Shown here piece after piece: positions 40,388 through 52,233 of a stretch of DNA of 64,000 bases. Source of the stretch: Pyropia haitanensis (Eukaryota; Rhodophyta; Bangiophyceae; Bangiales; Bangiaceae). Below the pieces are notes generated by a model. That model saw only the letters and a program-made list of their open reading frames with translations. It was not told the DNA's origin and ran no database searches. A program made the translations under genes and the position numbers. The stretch is from positions 4,675,756 through 4,739,755 of the forward strand of contig SDUX01000008.1 of assembly GCA_008729055.1 (NCBI GenBank). The letters are read 5' to 3'. Position 1 is the stretch's first letter. Every line of letters starts with the position of its first letter.

Positions 40388-42850
40388 GCGCCCCGCCGCT
40401 GATGGTACCGGCGCGGCCGCGCGGGCGGCCGCGCCGACCGCCCCCCCCGGCGGGCGCGCGCGGCGGCGGCCCCCACGCCGGCCCCGCGCGCGGCGGCGGG
40501 CGGCTCCCCGCCCGCCCGCCCGCGCGCGGCCGCCGACGCGGCGTGCCGGCCCGCCGACCGGCGGCCGCCGCGTCGCGCTGGCACCGCGCGGCGCGCGTGG
40601 CGGGGGCGCGGCGTCCGCCGGGCGCGCCCCCGCCCCCCCCCGCCCCATCCCCCCCGCGGCGGCCAGGGCGGCAGTCAAAGGGGATGGGCCGTCCGTAGGG
40701 GAGGGGGCACGCCCGGGGGGTAGATCCGCCCCTCCCCCCCCCCCCCCCCGCGTGTGGACGGCGCGTGGCCACCGACGCGGGCCCCCCACCCCTCGCCCAA
40801 CCCCCCCCCAGCCTGCCTGTCCCGGCCTGAGCGGGGGCGCGCCCAGCGCACGGCCTCGACACGGCGGCGAGGCGCTGGGCGGGGACGGGCGCCGCGCCCG
40901 CCGCGGCGGGCACACGTGCCCGCTGCCGCCGCCGCCGCCGCTGGCGCCGCCACCCGTGGTCGCGCCGCGCGGCGGCGGTGGCACCCGCGGCGCCGCGTAT
41001 CGTCGGCGCGGCGGCGGCCAACGCGAGAGGCCACCGCCGCCGGTCCCCCCTGTGACTTTCCCTTCCCACACCCCCCCCGGGCTCTCACACCCCCCTCTCC
41101 CGACGCTTTGCTCTCCCGCCCCCCCCCCCCCCCTCCCCCCCCCGCCTCCACTTGTCACACCAAAGACGGCCGCAGCGCCCCTCGCCGCGCGTCGCCCCGC
41201 ACAGTGCGCGTCGGCGCGGCGGGCGGCCGGGCGGGCGTGCCCAGACAGGCTGGCGGCGGCGCCGTGGCGGCGCCGCCGCCGTCGTGGCGGATCCGCCGGG
41301 GGGGCGGGGGGGGGGGCGCCGCGCCGTCGGCCGCCGGGCCGGGACCAGACAGTGCGCCGCTGCCGCCGGCCGCGTGCGTGCGTGTGGGGCTGTGCGGCGC
41401 TGCGCAGCGCCGATCGGGGGCCCAAGCGTGGCGGCGCCGCCGCCGTCGGACGCGCCGCACCGGCGTGGGCCCAGTCATCGTGGCGAGGCGGCGGCGCGCC
41501 GGCCGCTGCGGTCGCCAACGCTCCCTTTCGCGGCTCGTAGAGACCAGATTCACGCCGTGGCACACCGTCCGTGCAGTGGTGGTGGTAGGGGGTGACCACC
41601 CCCGCCGCTCCCCTCCCCACTCCCTCGCCCCCCCACCGCCCCTCCAGACACGGACAAGGGCGGCGGTTGCCAGGCGGCTGGCGCTCACGCGGCAACATTG
41701 TTTGTGCCTTGATTGCTGGCACTAACGTCCCAACCAACGCCCCTTCCTCCCCTCTTCCCCGCTGCAACTGCCGTTAACGTGCAGCGGCCGCCTTGGGAGA
41801 CGGGCGCGGGGGGAGTGGGGAGTGCGGGGGGGTGCCCTCCCCCTCCTGGCCACGCGGCACCGCCGTCCTCCAATGGTCTGGGAGGGAAAGCGATGGACGG
41901 AGGGGGGGGGCAGCGAGCGTAGGGGACGGTCTACCGTCACGGCGGGGGGGTGTCGGCCTCCGCGCCCCCGCCGCGCGTCGTGGCGGCACACGCCCGCGGC
42001 CGCGAGCAGGGGTGGCGGACGCGCGGGTGGCGTGTTTTGCGCTGCTGGGGGCGCACAAGGGAGGTGGCGGCGGGGGGGCAGGGGAGGGCGGGAAGGAATC
42101 GCGAGGCGAAGCCCACGGGCGCGTTGTCCCACGGCTCTCAGGGCTTCTGGGCCGTCCATCGGCCGCCACACCACCTCCCTGACGGCGGCTGTTGCTCGCC
42201 CGCGCCCTTCCCCACCCCCCCGGTCCTCCCAGAGGGGTTGACCGGCGGCGCCGCGGCGACGGGCCGCGGCCCGGCGGACCGTCATGCACCAGCCAGATGA
42301 CCTGGGCGCCGCCACCCGCCAGCTCCCCTCTGGAGCCGTTTGCCTCCCTGCCCACAGCCCCCGCCCCTCCTAGCGGCGCTGCTTCACGGTGGGGGTGAAG
42401 GAGGGAGGCCAATGCCGTGGCCGCGCTGCCGCCCCGGTGGCGACCACACTGCGCGCACGCGGTCGCGCTTGTGGCGCGGAGGTGGAGGGAGGGGACCGCG
42501 GGGGGGGGGGAGGGGGGGGCGGGGTTGCCCCAGTCCATCATCGAGGGTTGCTGCCAGTTGCCGCCGCGACGGCAGTCAACACCCAGAGGGTGCGGGGGGG
42601 TTGGCGCGCCTCACGATCGCCGAGCGATTGCAGCCTCTCCCGGGCAGATCTTTCCCGATCACGCCGAGCCGTCGCGGTCTGTGAGGGCGCCGCGGGCGAG
42701 GGGTCCGGCAGAGCGTGTGCCACCGCGTTGGAGGTCTCGCCGCACCGCGTCAGTTGCGCGCTCTCGAGACCGTCGACAACACCTTCGGATCCTCTCACGG
42801 CTACCCACACTTCGCACTTCCACGAATCACAAGCCATGTGCATTGTGTTG
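40388..42850. other. Very GC-rich region without supported genes
   Basis: From 40388 to about 41530 the DNA is CCGCC/GGCGG-rich with C runs at 40730-40750 and 41115-41145. Long frames occur on both strands at once and encode only Arg/Pro/Ala/Gly-rich peptides. From 41550 to 42850 composition becomes more even, with no domain in any frame. I see no ends of a mobile element. Confidence 0.4.
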
Positions 42851-45789
42851 CGACAGTACTACTTCTTGTAAATTAGCGCACGGACACGCGTGGCCACTTG
42901 CGCGCAGGTGGCCACACGCGCCGCCCGAAGTGCGTGATGCACCCTCACAGAACTTATTTCGCTAAGTTTCATTATGTACGAGGGGTTCTTCTGTAGATTT
43001 AGACTTACCGTTTGAATCCATAATTTCATGGTCGCCACTGCTGTTCAATAGCACGGTGGACGGACAGCGCTGTGGTCCTCTAAGGGAGGTTCAGGAAAAG
43101 CCTGTGTTGACCTCCCAGTGCCTGCTAAACCGTCTCAAAGAAAACCTGCTTTTTGGTGTCTGGGCCGGCTCCCGTCCCATGCACACACGCGTTCTGAGTT
43201 TTGAATAGGACCCTTTAGCTGAAATTTGATTAGGCCTGGACGAGCTCCCACATTTTCGATACATTTTCAAATGTTTAGAACTCTAGTCAATGATATATAT
43301 AAATACATAATTTTGCGGTTGTGCTGGGCTTATCAGGCTTTCCCTTATATTGATTCCTCTATGCTTGCAGCTGCCGCCCCTTCCGCGTCTGACTGGAGAG
43401 GCAGCCTCCGCGCGAGCAGCCGCCGACTGACTGCACCCTTCGGCCGGTAGTGATGCGGAACGCCGCATTCCAACCCAGCGGTCGCTGATGCGGCCGGCGG
43501 GCGACGGCCCCTCCCGCCCCGACCGCGGGGCGCACCTTCTGCCGCCAGGTACCTGCCACCCGGCACCCAGCGCCACCCGCTCGCAGCCCCCGCCGCCCTC
43601 TTCCAGCCCGCAACCCCGCCACCAGTCCATCTAATGAACACCAGTCTCCAGGATGGTCTGAGGTCACCACTCCCCAGCTAGCGCCCACTCCCTCATTTGC
43701 CGCCGTTGGCTCCCGCCGCTAGCCCCTCCCCGCGCCTGCAGCTGCCGCCGACGCAGGCGGACGCTCTCCGCGGGCTCAGATCTCTCCCCCCACCCGCATA
43801 CACTTCCGCCCGACGCTATCCCCCAATCCCTCTGTTAGTGGCCGCCGACCGCCACCAGCCGCCAGCGCGACGGGCGCACACCCTCCACCGGCCGGCAACC
43901 GCTGCCGCGCCTGCGGCCACAGGCGACCACCCTTACTACTTTCTATCCCCGCTGCGAGCTTTGGCAGCGGCAGTCAGTCGCCCCGATCCGGCCGGCGCCG
44001 ACCTCTCCGACAGTGGAGGCCGCGGCCCGCCACCAACCTCAACCCCCGCCGGCAGCTGCTGCCCCCGGCCGCCAACCGCCAGCGCTACCGACACCCAATT
44101 TATCATTGCCCGGCGGCCGCCCGCCAGCCTGTGGGCGCTGCTAGCCGTCACCAGACTTTTTCCCTTTGGCAGACTGCCGTCGCAGCCGGCGGACGCCCCC
44201 AACCGGCGAGTGTCCTCACCGTATCATCTACACCATAACCAGTATTTATATCCATGACAAATTGAAAGCCCAGAAGTGGAACATCTGCAGTCCCCTCGCG
44301 TTCCAAAGTACGTCCGTCCAACAGCTAACACTGCAAAAGGTCTCCACCTATCTCAGTTTTGAAGTGATGTTTCACAAAGCTTGACAGTCATCGAAAACAG
44401 CTGTAAGTTGTGTATCCCAGATGTTCTACTGGCTGATGCTGTTTCAAGCCCGAGCGCTGTGCGCCGCTACATACAGGCTGCGGCTGAGAGCGGTCGACAG
44501 CTTGCGCCCCCATCCATCAGTTACACCACGCATCGTCCCCTCCTTGACTTCTATTGGTGGGATGAAACCGGGCCCTCGTGTGTGCATGGGACGGGAGCCT
44601 CTGGGCCCGGCCCGCAAGCGGTTGTCAACGTCTGTTTCGACATTGTGAGCCGTGCTTGTTTCCGACTTTTTTATTTTTGACTTACATAGGTGGGTGTCAG
44701 TCCATCGTCGGGGTGCATTTCATACGGACAGAAGCGCCTGGAGCTGAGCTGTCTGGGCGTACTAAATCACCCATGAAGACAAACCTAAACGCTTCACTGC
44801 AGCACTCCATGCAATCTACGTCTTGGGGACCTTGCGAATGACCGCAAGGTGGCTTGCGGCTCGTCGCAGAGTACCTTGCGGAATCGCCTCTGCATGGGCC
44901 ATTGCGGCAAAAATCTCCCGCTCTTTGCGGAGCCTAGGGGTCAGAAAAGTGACGTGGAGGGAGACGCTTTGAGGACGCGCTTGACAACCAGGGTTGGGCG
45001 GATGGCGCAGCGCGAAGGGGTGGCACCCTCTTTCTCCCCCACCCCCTCACTCCGCTCACCCGCTTCTCTGCCCGCGGGTGGCCCCCTCACCTTCACTTTC
45101 CCACGCTCGGTCGCTCCCACCCCGTTCTCGTCCGCTGGTGTCGCAGTGATGACGGCTTTTCCTGGGAGCCGCTGAGCGACAGACACTGCGGGCTGTTGCA
45201 ACTGGAAACGGTGGCGCGGCGCGGGGACGATGCACGCCGTCAACTTCGCTTCAGCCGATACTAGCTCCCTCTTTTGCTTCCCCCTTCCCTCAGCTCGACT
45301 CCGCTTCCTCCTCGCTCTCGACGGTAGGTCTCGCCATGGAAACAGCATCCACTGAGGCGTCGAAGCCGGACCCTGGCTGACTGCGGCAGGTGGTGGTTAT
45401 TCTCCTCCTTGAGGTGTGCGGCTGTACTGAGGTGCTGGCGCAGGTAAACGAGCAGCTGCTGTCTCAGCGGAAGAGCGAGAACTCTGCGCTGGTCCAGGTA
45501 GCCAAGACGGCCCAAGGCTGTGAACAACTGTTCCGTCCCGGCCTCTGATTGGGTACACTCCGACGGTTGTTGACAGTCGCGGCGTGGGAGATTTTCGCCA
45601 AGGGCCGCGCAAGAATGACAGACTTGCGGACGCAAGCAGACTCCGCACAAAATTCTTGCTTGTCCACGCAGACTGGCTTGCGGAACAGCAAGATCCCACA
45701 CAAGCCCGCAAGGGGCCCCGCAACCGAAAAAGCAGATTTTTTTTGAGACAGTTTAGCGGGCACTGCGCCTGTTGCGGGGCCGCAGACGA
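42851..45789. other. AT-richer island, probably transposon-derived
   Basis: Base composition drops clearly (for example GATATATATAAATACATAAT near 43290). Short frames show no family. Two dense clusters of TTGCGG/CCGCAA occur: five copies in 44842-44940 and four in 45624-45723. CAGGGTTGGGCGG at 44989 equals the first 13 bases of the MITE at 45798, so another hAT-like end may lie here. The frame 43697-44257 (plus) is Pro/Ala-rich with no recognisable domain. Confidence 0.45.
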
Positions 45790-45797
45790 GTCCACAG

Positions 45798-46371
45798 CAG
45801 GGTTGGGCGGGGGGTGGTTCGGTTCCGTTCGGATACGTTCAGATTGGTGTGGAACGTGTGCAACGTGAGCAGGGACCGAACCGAACGTGGTTCAACTTAC
45901 CAACTAATTGATGTGAGTCATGCACGAACTGTATTTTTGTGGAGACATGATATGTGAGTCCCGTCCAACTGAACCATGTTCAGCCTGGTGTCTCGATGCT
46001 CGATGAAGGCTCACCGCGCGATCTGTCCTCCCCCTCGTTGACCGTGGACAGTTGCGCCACCTCGGTGCGCGGGCGCACTGAGGCCGTGGGGGGCTGCGGA
46101 ACCCCGGCGCGTGGCCGGCCACCAGACTCGTCGTCAGCGTATGGAGCGATGTGCTGTGTGGACAGTGACCAGTTCAGACTGTGCGTGGCTCTATATCGAC
46201 TCGTTGCACCATCCGCTACTTCCTCAAATCGTGCCGTGCCACCAACATAAGTGCGCAGAAACATAGATTTACTTCTTATAAGTTGTTCTTTGTTCGGTTC
46301 GGTTCGGATCGCACGTTTCACTGCAATCAGAAAACCTGGGGCACGTTAGGGTGGGGAACGTAACAACCCTG
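45798..46371. mobile_element. hAT-like MITE (574 bp) with 8-bp target-site duplication
   Basis: The left end is CAGGGTTGGGCGG (45798) and the right end, read inverted, is CAGGGTTGTTACG (46371), giving an 8-bp terminal inverted repeat CAGGGTTG. The flanks are GTCCACAG (45790-45797) and GTCCATAG (46372-46379), matching at 7 of 8 positions, the duplication length typical of hAT elements. Subterminal GTTCGG repeats lie at 45817-45836 and 46292-46308. The inside has no transposase frame, so it would need a transposase from elsewhere. Confidence 0.75.
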
Positions 46372-46379
46372 GTCCATAG

Positions 46380-49300
46380 ACGGTTCGCAGGATGGCTGTG
46401 GAACGAGTTTTCTCTCGGATTTTGCGGATCCGCAGTGGACCATCTACAAAACTTTGCAGAGCACAGCGCGGTACTCAAGTACATCAGCCAATCACCACTC
46501 AGCACGCGTAGTGCCCTCGGTCACAAGCCAATCAGTACTCTTTAGAAGCCCGGCGGCTTTCAGAGAGAATACGCGTTCTGAGGCCTCATCCGCAGTTTTT
46601 TTGTGGAATCCACAATTTTCTGCGGGGTGTTTTTGACAGCTGCTGTGGGGCGCACAGGACGGTGACGGTCAGGCGACATGCACCCTGCTCTCTGACATGC
46701 TCTTGTAGCTCTGCTCACGGTGCTTCACGTGATGGTGGTACGCAGGGTGTATATCGACCGACCACACGACCACCGGAGATCGGAAAAAAAAAATAGAGCA
46801 TACTGGGGAGCGTCGTACCGTGAAAGGGAGTCCACAAAAGAGTCCGCAACCCGCAAACACGATTTCGGGTCGATTTCTGAACCTCCCTTAAAGCAGTACG
46901 GCGCAGTCAGCGCAGTGTGTCTATCTCCCGGCACCTGCTACACTTCTGTGGAAGGCGGCCCTGACGGGGTCGAGAGGGTCTGCTTGTAGAAGCCGATCCC
47001 CCCACGGAGGCCGTAAGCGCCGCTTTGCACATGCATGTAGGTACCTGGTGTCGGATGCACTGCGCAGAGACTCCCTCCCGTCGCTATTCCACCGCGCCAT
47101 TGGATGGCGCTACCGTGGCGCAGGAAGGTCACTGCCACATCTCCACGGCCGCAGCGTCTTTCTCGCTCGGTTATAGCCCCTGGTCGTCCCTCTGACGGGT
47201 GTGGTCGCCAGGGGCGTCCTTCTTTTTCATGGACAGAAATACAAGAAGCGCCTCCTGCTCAAGCCGAGGGCGACGATGCTCCCGCGACCATTCCCCGCCT
47301 CCGTCCCATCCCCCGCCTCCCTTCTAGTCTGTTAGCGGAGAATATTCTAAACTCTGAAGGCCAGGAGGGGCGGTAGGTGATGTGACGTGTTCGTTTGCCT
47401 ACAGCGGGTGAGGACTCCCACTGACGGTGACGCACCGGGTCAGACCACCCGCGACGGTACCCAGAGAACGACCCCACGGTGGCACGGATGGTGGCAATGG
47501 CGACAAGCGCAATGAATCGGGGAGCAGCGGAACGAGCGCGGGGGCATATGCGCAAACTGGAGCGGGGGTGACGGGAGCCCGACGGGCCATCTCGCAGCCG
47601 CGGAGAGGTGGACGGCCGTCAGCCTCAGGCCGCCGCGGCATCCCGCCTGTGAAGAACGGGGGGCCCCGTAGCGACGGCTAGCTCCCAGCCCACCGCCCGG
47701 GCCCTCTTTGCAACGTCACCGTTGACGCAGCCAGTACTCGCTGCGGGCGCGGCGCGTGTGCATGCATCGCCTCACCTCGCCGTCGCCTGAGGCGGTGCGT
47801 GGTGCCCCCCCGCCCGCGAATGGCCGCTGGTTGTGCGCGGGGGTGCGCGGGGATGCGGTGGAAGCGACGCGCACCCCGCCGCAGAGCGGATGGATCACGA
47901 CCGCGGGGGGATCCGATGCGGCGGCCTACGTATCTTTGGAAGGACGTGGATACCGGACCCGTCGGGGGATGCGACGAGAGGGTTCTGTTGCATCCAGAGA
48001 CTTGAACGGGTTTGCAACGGCGAGGGGGATCTCCCCGTTGCCGCCGCCTGGGACACCCCCTCCAGGCGGGGCCTGCTGTACATTTATTCGTGACGAAGCG
48101 GCCATAAGTGTCAGGCATGTTGGGTATGGGTCGGGGTGAAGGGCAACGGGGCATTTTTCCTGTCTCGATCACCAGCCAATGGCGAGCCGGCCAACAAAAT
48201 TTCTCAGCACAACAAACCTCAGCAGAGCTCTCCACCAATCCAAAAACTCAAACCTGGCACCACCACCACTGCGGGCTCCGCCCACCGTGCCACGCAAGAA
48301 CCCCCTTTTTGTCACGCGGGGCCACCACGCGCCACGCGGCAGGCGTGGCGGTTTCCCTTTGCGGGCCCACGTCCCCAGTGGGACGCAACCAGCCACGACG
48401 CTGTGCGCGCGCGCGCGCGTGGCCGCGGCCGCTCGAGGCCCGGCTGTGGGTGGCTCCCGCCACGCCAGCAGGAGGGACACGTGTGGGAGGCGATTCGACG
48501 TCACGCGGCGGAGCGTTCCATCCACCCGAGGGCATTTCCCGCAAGATGCCCCCGCTGATTGGCCGACAGCGAGGAGATGCTGCAGCCGCCGAAAAGATGC
48601 GGCAGGGGGGCGGATTCGTTGTTTGAAACGCATTCGGCACGACCGCCACGCGAGCTCCCCCTCGTTTTCTGTCTCTTTTATTCCTCCACAGACACGCTGA
48701 GTTCTCCCCGCGCGCCGCCCGCTCCATGCGGGTGGAGAGGGGGGGGCGGTGGTGGGTTGAGGGGGTGCCAGTGGTGGTGTGGGCTGCTCGCTTTGCTCTG
48801 CGGGGCCCTCCGCTGTGTGCACAGGGGGGGGTGACTCCCCCCCACCGCACTTCGCCAGCGTCGGCACCCTCGCCAGGCTGGGGCTGGGGCGGTGTACCGC
48901 ATTGCCCGGTGGGTGTGTGGGCGGTCTGCCCGTGCCACCGTCGAGTCTCTACCCTCTGTGTACTCCAGCCCGCGTACCACCCCCCCCCTCCCCCACCCCC
49001 CCCCCCCCCGCCCCGGCCCCACCCTTGCCCCCGGTTCCCCCCAGGCCCGCCGGGTGTATGGCGCGCGGCGGCCGTCCGCTCCCCCCCCCCTATCTTTCCA
49101 CAGGCCGCCGGGCGGTGTGGAGCTGACGCGAGGCCGGCCCACCTCCACCTCACAGGTGGGGTCATGAGCACCGCGCCGTCTGTTGCGTGTGTTTCTTGTC
49201 GCCGGATTCAGTCGGCGTAGGGACGGCTTGGGGTGGTGTGCGGGTTTTTTTTCGTTGCGGGAGGCGGGCGGTGCCGGGATCTTGCCGAGTCACCAGCGGC

Positions 49301-49563
49301 GGCGTGTACCGCTTTTGAGGGCGGCGGCCGCCGGGTTCCGGTGGCAGCACCGGCCCGGTCGGGGGCGTTGCGCCGTTGTTCCTCCCCCAGCACCTTTGAC
49401 CAGCGCTGAGTATCCGTCTTCTTCCCAGGCCTCCCCACCCGCTCTACTTTTTCAACCACCGGACTCCCTGTCGACGTCGCTCCCTTTTTTTGTCGTCGCT
49501 TCAGGAGGGCGTTTGGGCGAGACCCCTTTGGTGTTTTTTTGTGCCGTCCCTGCAAGACTCGTC
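46380..49563. other. Gene-poor region upstream of the GDPD gene
   Basis: 46380-47050 is AT-richer, with further CCGCAA/TTGCGG motifs (46422, 46843, 46851). 47050-48200 is moderately GC-rich without clear frames. 48200-49200 has C and G runs (48735-48745, 48980-49010, 49080-49090). 49400-49560 is T/C-rich and is the likely GDPD leader. No gene is supported. Confidence 0.4.
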
Positions 49564-51908
49564 ATGGCGGTGGCGGTGGCCCCCACGGTGGTGACGGCTG
49601 CGCCAGCGCCGTCGGCTGCGTCCCTCGCCTCCCCCACGGTGACGGTGGCGGGGGTGTCCCCCATGGCGCAACCCGTCAGCGGGGTGGCGTCGTACCCCAG
49701 TCGCCCCGCCCCTGGGTCGGCCTACCTCCCGCCTGGGCCCCTCCGCCGCACGCTCCTCCGGCTGGCGCTCGGCTGTACCCGTACCGGTACGCCCGCGGTG
49801 CGGCTGCGCGGCGACGCCGCGTCGGGGTCGGCGGCGACGGCGGCGCGCGGGCGGGTGCGGCTGGAGTTCCGCGTGGCCGCCGCGGTGGCGGGCCCCGCCG
49901 CGGCGGTCGATGCGGACGGCGGGGCGGTCGTGGCGGTGACTCCCCCCGCCGAGGGTGTTCACAATGAGTGGGTGGACCTGATGGGCGACCGGCTGAGCGA
50001 CCTGGACATGGCGGTGACCGTCGTCGGGCCTGGGGGGGTGCGCCTCGGCGCGGCGGCGGTGCTTGGCGTGGAGCTCCGTGACCGCAAGGGCGTATTGCAG
50101 CGGCCGCTTATGTCGCCCGTCAGTGGGCGGCTCGTCGGCACCCTCACGCTCGACTTCCTGGTCGTCACGCCGCTGGCGGGCGGGGCGGCCACCGCCGCTG
50201 CCGCGGGCGCGACCGTCGGGGGGGGGCCGCCGCCGCTGCCGCCGCCACTGGGAGTGGCGGTGGCGGCTCGCTGCCGCCGTGCAGGCCGCCTACTGTGCCC
50301 CTGCCGGCCAACGCGGCCCGCGTGGCGGCCACCCTGCCGGCGTCGGCCGCGTGCGCGGCGCCCATCCCGCCGCGCTTTGCGGGCCACCGGGGCGTTGGCA
50401 AGCGCGGCACGTCGCGGGTGCAAGAGAATACGCTCCTGTCCTTCCTGTCGGCCACCCGCGGCCCGCACGTGTCGGCGGTGGAGCTGGACGTGCAGCTGAC
50501 GCGGGACGGGCACCCCGTCATTTACCACGACTTTTTTGTCAAGCGGGTGGGCGTGGACGTGGACGTGCCCGTCTACTCGCTGACGCTGGAGCAGTGGCGG
50601 AAGCTGGCCCCGTCGCTGATGGAGAGCTCTGGCGTGGGGCACCCGGCGGAGGTGCCAGGGGCGGGTCGCCTCACGGCAGCTGGGGGCGGTGGGAGCGGTG
50701 GTGGCGTCAGCGGCGGTGGCGGCAACGGCGGCGGCGTCGGTGGGGACCACCCGGAGCGCCCCGTGGGCGGCGCGGGGTCTACCAGCGGCGCGCGTCCCTA
50801 CTCGTCGGACGATGTGGACGCGGCGGAGCGGCCGCGCAAGGGCGCCACCGGTTCCGCGGCCGCGTACCCCCCTTTCCGTCCCGATGGCGTCCTCCATGAC
50901 GAGCTGCCGACGCTCAAGCGTATCTGCCGCAAGGTCCCCGCCGACGTGGGCTTCCTGGTGGAGCTCAAGGTACCCCCCCCTGAGTTGCTTGCGGAGCGCT
51001 CCCTCCCCTACCCTGAGCGCAACACGCTCGTGGACGCGACGCTCGCCCGCGTGTTTCGGGAAGCGAACAACACGGGTCGGTCCATTTCGTTCTTGTCGTT
51101 TGACGCGGATGTGGTGCTGATGCTGCAGCTCAAACAGGACCGCTACCCCGTCTACTATCTCAACTCCGAGACGCGGGAGCCGCTCAATGACCAGACCGAC
51201 CCACGAACGATCACCTTTGGTGGGGGGCTTGCGTGGGCGTCGGCGTGCCGCCTGGCGGGGATGGTCCTGTCCGCGGATATGGTGCTCGAGGATGGCGGGA
51301 GCGACCGCGTGGCGGCCGTCAAGGCTGCTGGTATGACCCTCATGACGTACGGGACGGCCAACAGCAAGCCAAAGGACGCGCTGCTGCAGATGACCATGGG
51401 CGTCGATGGCGTTATTGCGGACAACGTGGCGGTCGTGGCCGCAGAGGTGGTGCGACAGTCGGTGGCGGGGGGTCCGCCCACGCTGGTGGCGGACGCGACT
51501 GACTCGCCCCCGTTGCCGGTGCGTCGGCCGGTGGGTGGCAGCGGCAGCGGCGCCGGCAACGGCAGCGGCGCCAGTGACGGCAGCGGCAGCGGCAGCAGCA
51601 GCGGCGGGGGTGTGTCTGTGGAGGAGGCGGCGCCCCCGCCGGTGAGTCGCTGGGCCGGGACGCCTACGGACAGAATACGCAGCAGACCGCCGGGTGGTGG
51701 GAGTGTGACACTCCCGCCGGCGGGCGCTAGCAGCTCGGGTGGTGGGGGCGGCGCGTGGAACGGCTCGTCGACCAGCTCCGTAGGCAGCGTCACCGAGTCG
51801 GTGGCCAGCCTCGTGTCGTCGCTGGACGAGGACGATGACGATGAAATCCACGCGGGGATGGAGGCCGTCTCGGACGCGCCGCCCCTGGGCCTGACGCGGC
51901 TTTATTGA
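49564..51908 (+). CDS. Glycerophosphodiester phosphodiesterase (GDE1/GPCPD1-like)
   Basis: ATG at 49564 to TGA at 51906-51908, about 781 residues. GDPD enzymes hydrolyse glycerophosphodiesters such as glycerophosphocholine to glycerol-3-phosphate and an alcohol, recycling phospholipid phosphate. The N-terminal part (residues 1-220) contains ELRDRKGVLQRPLMSP and GRLVGTLTLDFLVVTPL, resembling the region before the GDPD domain in fungal Gde1. The GDPD domain starts near residue 273: GHRGVG (catalytic His-Arg), QENTLLSFL, VELDVQLTRDGHPVIYHDF (Glu, Asp, His), FLVELKV, and downstream SFDADVVLML and GVDGVIADN. The frame changes from 1 to 3 at G9 (50218-50226), between the two parts. A Gly/Ser-rich loop (50680-50850) is inserted within the barrel. 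The C-terminus is Ser/Gly-rich with an acidic DEDDDDE stretch. No SPX or ankyrin domain, unlike fungal Gde1. Confidence 0.9.
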
Positions 51909-52233
51909 TGAGGCGGCGGCAGAGGCTGGGGCGGGAGTATGCCACAGGTGTGTGCGGGAGCGTCCCGCCGGTGTTGGTTTTTTGTTTTGTTTGTCTCTTG
52001 TCTTGTTGTCTTCGTCTTTTTTTGTTTCGTTCTCTTTGTCTCGCCTCTCCAATTTTCTTTTTTTTTTTTCTGGACCACCTGTTGTGGCTGCGTTGCCATT
52101 TTGTACATGCTTGGTGACCGTACCCTCTCCACACGGGGAAAGAGCTCCACAGCGACGGCGGTGGGTGTAGGTCTGGGGCAGCAGGTAAGGTCCAAGCGGG
52201 GGGCCCTTGGTACTCCCTCCCCCCCCAGCCCAC
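51909..52233. other. Convergent 3' region of GDPD and RRS1
   Basis: A T-rich segment (51975-52070) follows the GDPD stop. It is the only strongly T-rich stretch nearby and may help 3'-end formation. No gene is seen. Confidence 0.5.

Noticed and set aside
39999..41767. Long frames on both strands in the GC-rich block
   Set aside because: Simultaneous openness on both strands, no domain and only simple composition indicate GC-driven absence of stops.
43697..44257. 186-codon plus frame in the AT-richer island
   Set aside because: Only a Pro/Ala-rich composition; no signal peptide, motif or repeat supports it.
45261..45795. Minus and plus frames with ordinary composition beside the MITE
   Set aside because: Both strands look equally plausible, no family is recognised and the area is transposon-rich; kept as unannotated.
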